This document shows, piece by piece, positions 10,146-17,862 of a stretch of 64,000 nucleotides of DNA. The notes under the pieces were generated by a model. That model searched no databases. It was not told where the DNA came from and was given only the letters and a program-made list of their open reading frames with translations. Origin of the DNA: Bacteroidaceae bacterium (GTDB taxonomy: Bacteria; Bacteroidota; Bacteroidia; Bacteroidales; Bacteroidaceae); assembly GCA_017507105.1 (NCBI GenBank), contig JAFWBM010000044.1:1-64000 (forward strand). The letters run 5' to 3'. Position numbers and translations under genes: made by a program. The number at the start of each line of letters is the position of its first letter. The first letter of the stretch is position 1.

Positions 10146-11354
10146 ATGAAATCACTACGTTCATTATTCAGAATAGGTCTGGGACCATCAAGCAGTCATA
10201 CAATGGGTCCCAACAGAGCGGCAAAAGAATTTGCCGAGCGTTGTCCCCACCCCGATTCATACAGAGTAACGCTATATGGAAGTTTGGCAGCCACAGGCGA
10301 AGGACATATGACAGATAAAGCCATAGAGGAGGTGCTAAAACCCATTGCTCCATTACAATTAATCTGGCAACCTGATATATTCCTGCCATTCCACCCCAAC
10401 GGAATGAAGTTCGAGGGAATAAAAGAGGGCAGAGTCATAGATGAATGGATAATATACAGTATCGGAGGAGGAGAACTAGCCAACGAACATACCAGCAAAG
10501 ACGAGGCGGATATATACCCACTGACCACAATACACGAAATTATGGAGTGGTGCGACGAAACCGGATATAGCTATTGGGAGTATGTGGAGAAGTACGAAGG
10601 TCCCGAGATATGGGATTTCTTGGGCGAGGTATGGAGTATAATGAAAGAGACCATCAAACGTGGATTGGAGCACGAAGGAGTATTGCCTGGAGGATTAGGC
10701 ATACAACGCAAAGCATGCACCTATCTGCTTAAAGCCGCCGCATACACATCATCGGTAAAGAGCAAGGCAAAGATATATGCCTATGCACTTGCCACCTCGG
10801 AAGAGAATGCCAGCGGAGCAAAAGTTGTCACAGCACCCACATGCGGTTCTTGTGGTGTACTTCCCGCCGTTCTATACCACCTTTCACAAGAGCATGTGAG
10901 TAGCGAACCCAGAATATTGCGTGCACTTGCCACTGCAGGACTTTTCGGCAACATTGCAAAGGAAAACGCATCGATATCAGGTGCCGATGTGGGCTGTCAA
11001 GGTGAAGTTGGAGTAGCATGCGCTATGGCTGCGGCTGCGGCTTGTCAATTGTTTGGAGGTACGATAACCCAGATTGAATATGCCGCCGAGATGGGGTTAG
11101 AACACCATTTGGGACTAACCTGCGACCCGATGTGCGGACTTGTACAAGTTCCATGCATAGAACGTAATGCCATAGCAGCATCACGTGCACTGGACGCATG
11201 TACCTATGCCACAATTTCGGACGGCAAACACAAAATAGACTACGACCGCATTGTAGAGGTAATGAAAGAGACAGGACACGACCTTCCAAGCCTATACAAG
11301 GAGACCTCTACCGGAGGTATTGCCAAAATTGGAACACGAAAAAGAGACAAATAA
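10146..11354 (+). CDS. sdaA: L-serine ammonia-lyase (L-serine dehydratase), single-chain iron-sulfur form
   Basis: Converts L-serine to pyruvate and ammonia in the cytoplasm using a [4Fe-4S] cluster. The 402-residue product has the usual order of beta domain (RIGLGPSSSHTMGP near the N-terminus) then alpha domain. Conserved Cys motifs APTCGSCG (near residue 230) and TCDPMCG (near 326) supply cluster ligands, and a conserved Cys-Ile-Glu-Arg-Asn follows. I chose the ATG at 10146 because it begins the conserved MKSLRSLFRIG sequence, has a purine-rich stretch just before it, and lies just downstream of a promoter that an earlier start would precede. It is followed after 10 bases by a secreted peptidase gene, which together suggest amino-acid fermentation from peptides. 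Confidence 0.93.
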   Translation: MKSLRSLFRIGLGPSSSHTMGPNRAAKEFAERCPHPDSYRVTLYGSLAATGEGHMTDKAIEEVLKPIAPLQLIWQPDIFLPFHPNGMKFEGIKEGRVIDEWIIYSIGGGELANEHTSKDEADIYPLTTIHEIMEWCDETGYSYWEYVEKYEGPEIWDFLGEVWSIMKETIKRGLEHEGVLPGGLGIQRKACTYLLKAAAYTSSVKSKAKIYAYALATSEENASGAKVVTAPTCGSCGVLPAVLYHLSQEHVSSEPRILRALATAGLFGNIAKENASISGADVGCQGEVGVACAMAAAAACQLFGGTITQIEYAAEMGLEHHLGLTCDPMCGLVQVPCIERNAIAASRALDACTYATISDGKHKIDYDRIVEVMKETGHDLPSLYKETSTGGIAKIGTRKRDK

Positions 11355-11364
11355 TAAACTAGAA

Positions 11365-13875
11365 ATGAAAAAAGCAATATTTATCACAACACTACTATCA
11401 CTCCTGCTTGTCACAAACACAAGAGCACAAGAGTGTAAAAGCAACAGAGTAAAGCCAAACTACTCACTTGCCGAACGCTTTTCACCCAACAAGATTTCAA
11501 GGATGGTAAAACAGACCAGAGTCATACCCTATTGGTTGGCCGATGGCAAGAAATTCATATACTCATGGAGCACCACCGACAATACAACTTATTACATAGT
11601 TGATGCCGTAAAAGGTACACGACAGGAGCTATGGGATATGGAGTGGCTGGCTAAAGAGATAACAATGCGTACAAAAGACCCATACGATGCACAGCATCTC
11701 CCTTTGAAAATAAAGAGAAATATACGTGAAGACAGGTTTATCCGTTTTGACATTGCATCAAACAAGGAGGTTGAAAAACAACTGCCTCGCCACGAGCGCA
11801 ACGACAGCACCAAGATAAAAGCGAACAAGGGCAAGACCGAGAAAAAGACATTCTATTTCGAGTACGACATAAAGGACAAGCGACTCATAGAACGTACAAA
11901 AGACGAGATTGAAGATCTCTATCCCGAGTATCCCAAATGGGCCAATGTATCTCCTGATGGCAAATATGCCATATATGAAAAGAACTACAACCTATGGTAC
12001 ATAACAAGAGAAGACCTTGAAAAATTACGCCTATGGGAAAAAGACAGCACCATAGTAGAACATCAGCTCACATTTAATGGCAGACGCAATTACTGCTATT
12101 CATACCATTCGTTAGACGAAAAGCCCGATAGCACAAAACGCCACTATCCATATTGCTTGTGGAGTCCCGATTCGCGCTATTTCGTAACAACACATAGAGC
12201 CGACTCCATATTATCAAAAATGTGGGTAATCAATTCATTAAGCACACCACGACCCACACTCGAAAGCTACTATTACCAAATGCCAGGTGAAGAGACACCC
12301 CTTACCACTATGGAGCTATTCGATTTCGAGAAAAAAAGTAGCAAAACAATAAATATCTCACAATTCAAGCATCAGCGTATAGGATTATTCCGAAAGCCCA
12401 CTACACATGCCGAGCGACAAGAGAACCCACAAAAGCAAGTATGGTTGGGAGATGAGAGAGGTTTCTACTTCGAGCGCATAAGCCGAGACATGAAAAAGAT
12501 AGAGCTATGCCATCTGAATGTAGAAAGCGACAGTGCTGTAGCACTGTTACGCGAGGAGATGAACAGTAGCATAGAAAGCAAGCCAATACGCCTGGTAAAT
12601 GGCGGCAAACAGTTCATACAATGGTCGGAACGCACAGGATGGGCAATGCTATATCTATACAACAGCGATGGCACCGAGGTTAACGCTATAACAGATGGAG
12701 CCTTTCACGTTGAAGACATTGTAGCAGTTAATGATAAGGAGAAAAAGGTATATTTCACAGCATGCGGATACAACAAAGAGGAGAATCCATACTACATGCA
12801 CCTATTCAGCGTGAATTACGATGGTAGCAACCTAAGGCAAATTGACGACAAAGATATGAATGTGAGCAGCTATTCGGCAGCAGAAAATGGAGAAGCCTTT
12901 GTAGTAACAGCATCACGTGTAGACACCACACCCGTCAATATCGTATATAGCAAGAACGGCAAAAAGAACGTTGAACTTGGAACTGCCGACCTGAGCCAAT
13001 TATTTGCAGCCGGATACAAATTCCCGGAAAGATTCACAGTGAAAGCCGCCGACGGAATAACCGATCTGCACGGAGTAATGTACAAGCCTTTTGACTTCGA
13101 TTCAACAAAATGCTACCCACTTATAGAATATGTATATCCCGGACCGCAAACAGAGGCTGTCAACGAAAGTTGGTCGAGCGGCATGAACCGCATAGACCGC
13201 CTTGCGCAAATGGGTTTCATCGTAATCACAGTAGGTAATAGAGGAGGACATCCCAACCGTTCAAAATGGTATCACAATTTCGGGTATGGCAATCTGCGCG
13301 ATTATGGCCTTGCCGACAAGAAAGTAGCAGCACAGCAACTTATCGCACGTCACAAATACATAGATGGCGATAAGGTCGGAATTCATGGCCATTCAGGTGG
13401 AGGTTTCATGTCAACAGCTGCCATACTTACATACAATGACTTTTTTAAGGTTGCAGTCTCGTGTGCCGGCAACCATGACAACCGTATATATAACAACTGG
13501 TGGAGCGAGAAACATCATGGAATAAAAGAGAAAATAACAGAAAAAAAGAATAAAGATGGAATTATAGAGATGGATACCACATTCTCGTACAACATCAGCA
13601 CTAATCAGGAATTGGCAAAAAGATTGAAAGGCAATCTTCTTCTTGTTACCGGCGACATGGACAACAACGTACACCCGGCAAATACCACGCGCGTAATTGA
13701 CGCCCTTATCAAGGCTAACAAACGTTTTGAGATGTTATACCTCCCGGGACAACGTCATGGTTTCGGCAACATGGACGAATACTTCTTCTGGAAAATGGCC
13801 GATTTCTTCTCAAAACATCTGTTGGGCGAAGCAAAAGAGAATGAAATAGACATAAAAGAAATGAACAACGACTAA
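11365..13875 (+). CDS. Secreted S9 family dipeptidyl peptidase (DPP-IV-like)
   Basis: A serine exopeptidase of about 836 residues, exported by a signal peptide (MKKAIFITTLLSLLLVTNTRA, cleaved before Gln). Residues to about 560 form the DPP-IV beta-propeller (a WSPDSRYF blade motif is visible). The C-terminal alpha/beta-hydrolase domain has the nucleophile motif GHSGGG near residue 676, Asp in GDMDNNVHP near 764 and His in QRHGFG near 796, so the triad is complete. Such enzymes release dipeptides from peptides in the periplasm. Longer than the typical ~720 residues because of inserts rich in Lys and Glu in the propeller. Probably co-transcribed with sdaA; the ATG at 11365 starts the signal peptide, whereas an in-frame start at 11320 would overlap sdaA. 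Confidence 0.9.
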   Translation: MKKAIFITTLLSLLLVTNTRAQECKSNRVKPNYSLAERFSPNKISRMVKQTRVIPYWLADGKKFIYSWSTTDNTTYYIVDAVKGTRQELWDMEWLAKEITMRTKDPYDAQHLPLKIKRNIREDRFIRFDIASNKEVEKQLPRHERNDSTKIKANKGKTEKKTFYFEYDIKDKRLIERTKDEIEDLYPEYPKWANVSPDGKYAIYEKNYNLWYITREDLEKLRLWEKDSTIVEHQLTFNGRRNYCYSYHSLDEKPDSTKRHYPYCLWSPDSRYFVTTHRADSILSKMWVINSLSTPRPTLESYYYQMPGEETPLTTMELFDFEKKSSKTINISQFKHQRIGLFRKPTTHAERQENPQKQVWLGDERGFYFERISRDMKKIELCHLNVESDSAVALLREEMNSSIESKPIRLVNGGKQFIQWSERTGWAMLYLYNSDGTEVNAITDGAFHVEDIVAVNDKEKKVYFTACGYNKEENPYYMHLFSVNYDGSNLRQIDDKDMNVSSYSAAENGEAFVVTASRVDTTPVNIVYSKNGKKNVELGTADLSQLFAAGYKFPERFTVKAADGITDLHGVMYKPFDFDSTKCYPLIEYVYPGPQTEAVNESWSSGMNRIDRLAQMGFIVITVGNRGGHPNRSKWYHNFGYGNLRDYGLADKKVAAQQLIARHKYIDGDKVGIHGHSGGGFMSTAAILTYNDFFKVAVSCAGNHDNRIYNNWWSEKHHGIKEKITEKKNKDGIIEMDTTFSYNISTNQELAKRLKGNLLLVTGDMDNNVHPANTTRVIDALIKANKRFEMLYLPGQRHGFGNMDEYFFWKMADFFSKHLLGEAKENEIDIKEMNND

Positions 13876-13889
13876 AAGACAAATATTGA

Positions 13890-13948
13890 TTTGATACAAT
13901 TTCAAGGGGATGACACGCAAAGCGTCATCCCCTTGAAATTGTATCAAA
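13890..13948. terminator. Bidirectional hairpin terminator
   Basis: A 25-bp perfect inverted repeat (13890-13914 with 13924-13948) with a 9-base loop sits between the convergent peptidase and alanine dehydrogenase genes. Confidence 0.85.
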
Positions 13949-13965
13949 AAGAATGGAAAATCAGG

Positions 13966-15072
13966 CTACCATTCTATAGGTTCAAATTGCAGCCCCCAAG
14001 CCTCAGCAACCTCTTTATACACAACTTTACCCTCTACAACATTCAACCCCTTACGCAGTTCTTCATTATCAAGACAAGCCTTATACCATCCCTTATCTGC
14101 AAGTTGCAAAGCATAAGGTAATGTCGCATTAGTCAACGCCAGAGTAGATGTATATGGCACTGCACCCGGAATATTTGCAACACAATAGTGAAGTATACCA
14201 TCTACATAATATGTAGGCTCTTCATGTGTGGTAGGATGAGAGGTCTCGAAACATCCACCTTGATCAATAGCAACATCAACCATAACAGTTCCAGGCTGCA
14301 TTAAAGATAGCATCTCGCGTGTTACAAGTTTTGGTGCTTTTGCACCCGGGATAAGCACTGAGCCAACTACAAGGTCGGCCCTTTTCAGTTCTTCCCTTAT
14401 GTTATACTCCGATGATATCAGAGTCTTCACATTACCAGGCATTATGTCGGCAAGATAGGCGAGACGAGGCAATGAAATATCACATATTGTAACATCTGCA
14501 CCCATGCCCGCAGCCATACGTGCGGCGGCAGTACCAACCACTCCACCACCAATAACCAACACATTAGCCGGTTTCACACCCGGCACTCCACCCATTAGTT
14601 TGCCTTTACCGCCACGCGGACGCTCCAGGAAATAGCATCCTTCTTGAGTAGCCATACGGCCTGCCACCTCGGACATTGGAATAAGCAAAGGCAAAGAACG
14701 GTCGGCACGTTCTACTGTCTCATATGAACAGCAAACCGCCCCACTCTCAATCATCGCTCTGGTGAGTTCTTCGCTTGATGCAAAGTGGAAATAGGTAAAA
14801 ACCAATTGTCCTTTTCGCACCAGATTGTACTCGCAAGCAATAGGCTCCTTTACCTTTACTATCATATCTGCAACAGCATAAACCTCCTCGATTGTCGGAA
14901 CTATAGTAGCTCCGACAGAACTATATACGGCATCATCGAAACCGCTGTTGACTCCGGCAGAAGCCTGAACATAAACACAATGACCATGCTTGATCATCTC
15001 TTGAACTCCCGAAGGTGTCATTCCGACACGATTCTCATTGTTCTTAATTTCTTTTGGTATACCGATAATCAT
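13966..15072 (-). CDS. ald: Alanine dehydrogenase
   Basis: Reversible NAD-dependent deamination of L-alanine to pyruvate and ammonia, cytoplasmic. The 368-residue length is normal for the family. The N-terminus MIIGIPKEIKNNENRVGMTP holds the substrate-binding Arg and is diagnostic. The catalytic Lys/His region (KVKEPIACEYNLV, then FTYFHFA) and the Rossmann loop VIGGGVVGTAAARMAAGMGA (near residue 170-190) are present. PTHEEPTYYVDGILHYCVANIPGAVP near the C-terminus is also typical. Transcribed toward and separated by a terminator from the serine dehydratase/peptidase pair. Both sets feed pyruvate from amino acids. Confidence 0.95.
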   Translation of the reverse strand: MIIGIPKEIKNNENRVGMTPSGVQEMIKHGHCVYVQASAGVNSGFDDAVYSSVGATIVPTIEEVYAVADMIVKVKEPIACEYNLVRKGQLVFTYFHFASSEELTRAMIESGAVCCSYETVERADRSLPLLIPMSEVAGRMATQEGCYFLERPRGGKGKLMGGVPGVKPANVLVIGGGVVGTAAARMAAGMGADVTICDISLPRLAYLADIMPGNVKTLISSEYNIREELKRADLVVGSVLIPGAKAPKLVTREMLSLMQPGTVMVDVAIDQGGCFETSHPTTHEEPTYYVDGILHYCVANIPGAVPYTSTLALTNATLPYALQLADKGWYKACLDNEELRKGLNVVEGKVVYKEVAEAWGLQFEPIEW

Positions 15073-15100
15073 AGCTGTAATATTTTAAGGTTTACAGAAG

Positions 15101-15131
15101 TGAAAATATACAATTAATGCTTTTTTCCAAA
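15101..15131 (-). promoter_or_regulatory. Candidate promoter of ald
   Basis: On the minus strand TTTG (15128-15131), a 19-base spacer and TATTTTCA (15101-15108) lie about 30 bases upstream of the start codon. The -7 box is imperfect. Between this and 15533 the 400 bases hold only a terminator, a tRNA and the tetR promoter. Confidence 0.4.
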
Positions 15132-15196
15132 GAATTGTTCCTTAAAATTATCTAAATAGAGACAATTTGGTCATTTTCAACAGCACAAAAAGAAAA

Positions 15197-15222
15197 AAGA
15201 GAACAACATTTGTTGTTCTCTT
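15197..15222 (-). terminator. Intrinsic terminator of the tRNA transcript
   Basis: A 12-base inverted repeat (15197-15208 with 15211-15222) immediately follows the tRNA 3' end on the minus strand. A T-rich tract (15181-15196 complement) comes next, as expected for rho-independent termination. Confidence 0.8.
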
Positions 15223-15229
15223 CATTTAG

Positions 15230-15301
15230 TAGCGGGGGAAGGGATCGAACCTCCGGCCTTTGGGTTATGAGCCCAACGAGCTACCACTGCTCCACCCCGC
15301 G
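15230..15301 (-). tRNA. tRNA-fMet (CAT anticodon), initiator type
   Basis: The minus strand folds as a complete cloverleaf of 72 bases. The acceptor stem is CGCGGGG with CCCCGC and an unpaired C1/U72. The D stem is GAGC/GCTC, the anticodon loop CTCATAA, and the T loop TTCGATC with stem GGAGG/CCTTC. Three marks of initiator tRNA are seen: the 1-72 mismatch, three G:C pairs at the base of the anticodon stem, and an A11:U24 pair. The CCA tail is not encoded. Confidence 0.85.
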
Positions 15302-15413
15302 ATGCATTTTCAAATCTGGTGCAAAGATACAGCTTTTTCTTTAACCAACAAAAAAATTATAGATATTTTTTCATTAGAACATTTATTTTTATCTATTTTT
15401 CACATAGCAAGAA

Positions 15414-15444
15414 TTGCACATGTGTGTAAATAATAGTACCTTTG
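15414..15444 (+). promoter_or_regulatory. Candidate promoter of the tetR-rluA pair
   Basis: TTGC (15414-15417), a 19-base spacer and a perfect TACCTTTG (15437-15444) fit the Bacteroidetes promoter. This implies a leader of about 80 bases before the ATG at 15534. Confidence 0.5.
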
Positions 15445-15533
15445 CAATTGAAAAATAACAACTAACGTGTAAGATTCAACAAGTTTCAGCACGCATACCT
15501 GATAAAAACCATATAAAGAATAAAGGCAATTTA

Positions 15534-16139
15534 ATGGCAACCATTGACACAAGAGAACAGTTAATAAGAGTAGCCCGCCGTCTTTTTGCACAAAAAGGCA
15601 TTGAAAACATCACAATGAGTGACATTGCGGCAGAAGCTAAGCGTAGCAGACGCACCGTTTACACATATTTCAAAAGTAAAGAAGAGTTGCTTGAAGCCTC
15701 AATAGAGATGGAGGTAAACAAAATATCTAACGCAATAACAAAAGTTGCCTTGTCAAACCTTACACCCGAAAAGAAAATTATAAGACTTATATTTGTACGC
15801 CTCCATGCAACACGTAGCGTTGTAAGACGCAACAGCAGACTCAGTTCGGAATACTTCAACAACACATGGATAATAGAGCATCTAAGGCACACTTTCGATT
15901 CGAAAGAGATTGCTTTGTTCCGTGCCATAATAGCAGATGGTAAGCTACAAGGCATTTTCAACGTTGAGAGTCCCGACCTTGCTGCAAGGTTCCTCCATTT
16001 CTGTCTTAAAGGGATTGAAATTCCATACATAAATGGAATAGTCAACAAAAATATAGACGACAAGTTCATGAACCAATTTACCGAAAGAGTGATACTTAAT
16101 GCACTTGGAGCAAGAACCAACAATAAAGAGGAATCATAA
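15534..16139 (+). CDS. TetR/AcrR family transcriptional regulator
   Basis: A 201-residue dimeric repressor-type protein. The N-terminal helix-turn-helix is clear: ARRLFAQKGIENITMSDIAAEAKRSRRTVYTYFKSKEELL (residues about 14-53). The remaining ~140 residues form the ligand-binding helical domain, whose ligand cannot be told from sequence. The stop codon TAA shares its last A with the ATG of the pseudouridine synthase gene, so the two are translationally coupled. TetR targets are usually near their gene, but no efflux pump lies next door. The partner gene or its own promoter may be the target. Confidence 0.9.
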   Translation: MATIDTREQLIRVARRLFAQKGIENITMSDIAAEAKRSRRTVYTYFKSKEELLEASIEMEVNKISNAITKVALSNLTPEKKIIRLIFVRLHATRSVVRRNSRLSSEYFNNTWIIEHLRHTFDSKEIALFRAIIADGKLQGIFNVESPDLAARFLHFCLKGIEIPYINGIVNKNIDDKFMNQFTERVILNALGARTNNKEES

Positions 16140-16813
16140 TGAAAGTATTATACGAAGACAACCATATAATAATCATAAACAAATCATCGGGCGAGATAGT
16201 ACAAGGTGACAAGACCGGCGATGAATCCCTATGCGACACCCTAAAAGTTTATCTCAAGGAGAAATACAACAAGCCGGGTAATGTCTTTATAGGCCTTCCC
16301 CATCGCCTAGACCGTCCTGTAAGCGGCGTTGTCATCTTTGCAAAGACAAGCAAGGCGCTCGAGAGACTCAACAATATGTTCCGTGTCGGCGAGGTGAAGA
16401 AAATCTATTGGGCAATAACAAAGAACAAGCCCCTTGTCACCGAAGGCGAACTGTCGCACTGGATTCTGAGAAACGAGAAGATGAACAAAAGCTTTGCCTA
16501 TCGCAAAGAGGTCGACGGAAGTAAACATGCCCTACTCAACTATCGTACATTAGCATCATCAGACAATTACACTCTTATCGAGGTAGAACTGAAGACCGGC
16601 CGTCACCATCAGATACGTTGCCAGTTATCGGCAATGGGATGCCCCATAAAGGGAGACCTTAAATATGGTGCAAAGCGTTCCAACCCCGATGGTAGCATAT
16701 CGTTGCATGCACGATATGTGGAGTTCGTCCATCCCGTATCCAAGCAACCAATAAAGATTACCGCACCCGTCCCCAACGATCGCCTATGGCAGAGTTTCGA
16801 GAGAGGTGAATAA
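16139..16813 (+). CDS. RluA family RNA pseudouridine synthase
   Basis: Converts specific uridines to pseudouridine in rRNA or tRNA. The 224-residue protein is a bare catalytic domain without an N-terminal S4 domain. Seen are the catalytic motif PHRLDRPVSGVVIFAKT with its Asp at about residue 59, the KIYWAITKNKP strand, and the C-terminal TGRHHQIRCQLSAMGCPIKGD motif of the family. Length and lack of S4 resemble RluA/TruC-like members more than RluD. The substrate site cannot be assigned. Overlaps the tetR stop by one base. Confidence 0.88.
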   Translation: MKVLYEDNHIIIINKSSGEIVQGDKTGDESLCDTLKVYLKEKYNKPGNVFIGLPHRLDRPVSGVVIFAKTSKALERLNNMFRVGEVKKIYWAITKNKPLVTEGELSHWILRNEKMNKSFAYRKEVDGSKHALLNYRTLASSDNYTLIEVELKTGRHHQIRCQLSAMGCPIKGDLKYGAKRSNPDGSISLHARYVEFVHPVSKQPIKITAPVPNDRLWQSFERGE

Positions 16814-16818
16814 GATGG

Positions 16819-17727
16819 TTATTGCAACTCCGACAAATACTTCTCTAAAAAACGTACCTTTACATCTTTCAGCAGCACTATTTTATCGTTATTGAGCAGA
16901 TAGAGCATAGGAAGCGTATATATATCATACAGCTGATTTTCGAAGATATCCCCTTTTTCATCAAACGCATTTATCCATTTCTTGGGCAACGAGGAGTTCC
17001 TCCACACCTCTTGATCGCCCTCTACACACACTGCAAGAATCTTCAACGCCCCGTCATCAACCATTTTCCCAATGACAGGAGATGCGGCAAGCGCCTCCTT
17101 AACCTCGACACAGGCATCACACTCGGGGTCAACAAAACAGAGCAATAGATATTCAGCCTCAACACGCGACAAACGTCCGCACTTGTCGTTTCTCATGGTA
17201 AATGAAAAATCTGCGGCCTTCTCACCCACACGGTTCTTACATGCCATTTTAAGTTCATGGGCATAAAGTTCCCTCTCCGAAAGTTTCAGTTTCTCCGATT
17301 CTACCAATTTCTGAAGAAACAGGATATATAACGGCTCATTATATACAGGAGATGCTACCTCGGCAAGATATTTCTGGGCAATATCGAAGAAACGCCTGAG
17401 CACCCTCTTTTCATCTGTTATATGTGATACGAACTGTGCAAATGCCGAGTCGCGTTCGGTGACATAGGGCATAATACTTATAAAATCGGTAAAAGCCTGT
17501 TCACTCATTCTGCCGGAATGCGAGAGCGTCTCTTCCGAGAAATCATATAAATCCCAATAGTGAATGGCCAGATAATTGGCACGCTCGGCAGGAGTTGACA
17601 ATGTTGTCGGAATCAGAGGCATCGGAAACGCCTTCTGCTGCGCAGACACGCCACATGCCATTACGCAGAACATCACAAAAACAGTCAATCTGAAGAATTT
17701 ATATATAACAGAATCATATAACCCCAT
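16819..17727 (-). CDS. DUF5106-like exported protein with thioredoxin fold
   Basis: A 302-residue exported protein with an N-terminal signal (hydrophobic FFRLTVFVMFCVMACGVSA, cleaved before Gln). Residues about 35-175 resemble the helical DUF5106 region common in Bacteroidales. Residues about 180-300 are thioredoxin-like, with a CxxC in DPECDAC near residue 212, the cis-Pro context YTLPMLYLL and a final short helix. It probably acts in periplasmic disulfide reduction or exchange, but the CDAC motif is not a classical WCGPC and the substrate is unknown. It lies downstream of the fimbrial operon terminator, so it is a separate unit. The first ATG is used because it gives a complete signal peptide. 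Confidence 0.75.
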   Translation of the reverse strand: MGLYDSVIYKFFRLTVFVMFCVMACGVSAQQKAFPMPLIPTTLSTPAERANYLAIHYWDLYDFSEETLSHSGRMSEQAFTDFISIMPYVTERDSAFAQFVSHITDEKRVLRRFFDIAQKYLAEVASPVYNEPLYILFLQKLVESEKLKLSERELYAHELKMACKNRVGEKAADFSFTMRNDKCGRLSRVEAEYLLLCFVDPECDACVEVKEALAASPVIGKMVDDGALKILAVCVEGDQEVWRNSSLPKKWINAFDEKGDIFENQLYDIYTLPMLYLLNNDKIVLLKDVKVRFLEKYLSELQ

Positions 17728-17808
17728 AAGTCCATTATTTTATTATTGCAATTATAGCAAAAAATATCTTATAAAGTAACATCGGTATACTTTAATTCAA
17801 ATCATCAT

Positions 17809-17847
17809 AAATACATTCAGCCTCGTTTGAGGAGGCTGAATGTATTT
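17809..17847. terminator. Hairpin terminator at the end of the fimbrial operon
   Basis: A 16-bp perfect inverted repeat (17809-17824 with 17832-17847) with a 7-base loop lies just after the last fimbrial gene and before the next minus-strand gene. Confidence 0.8.
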
Positions 17848-17862
17848 ATATCGTATAATTTA

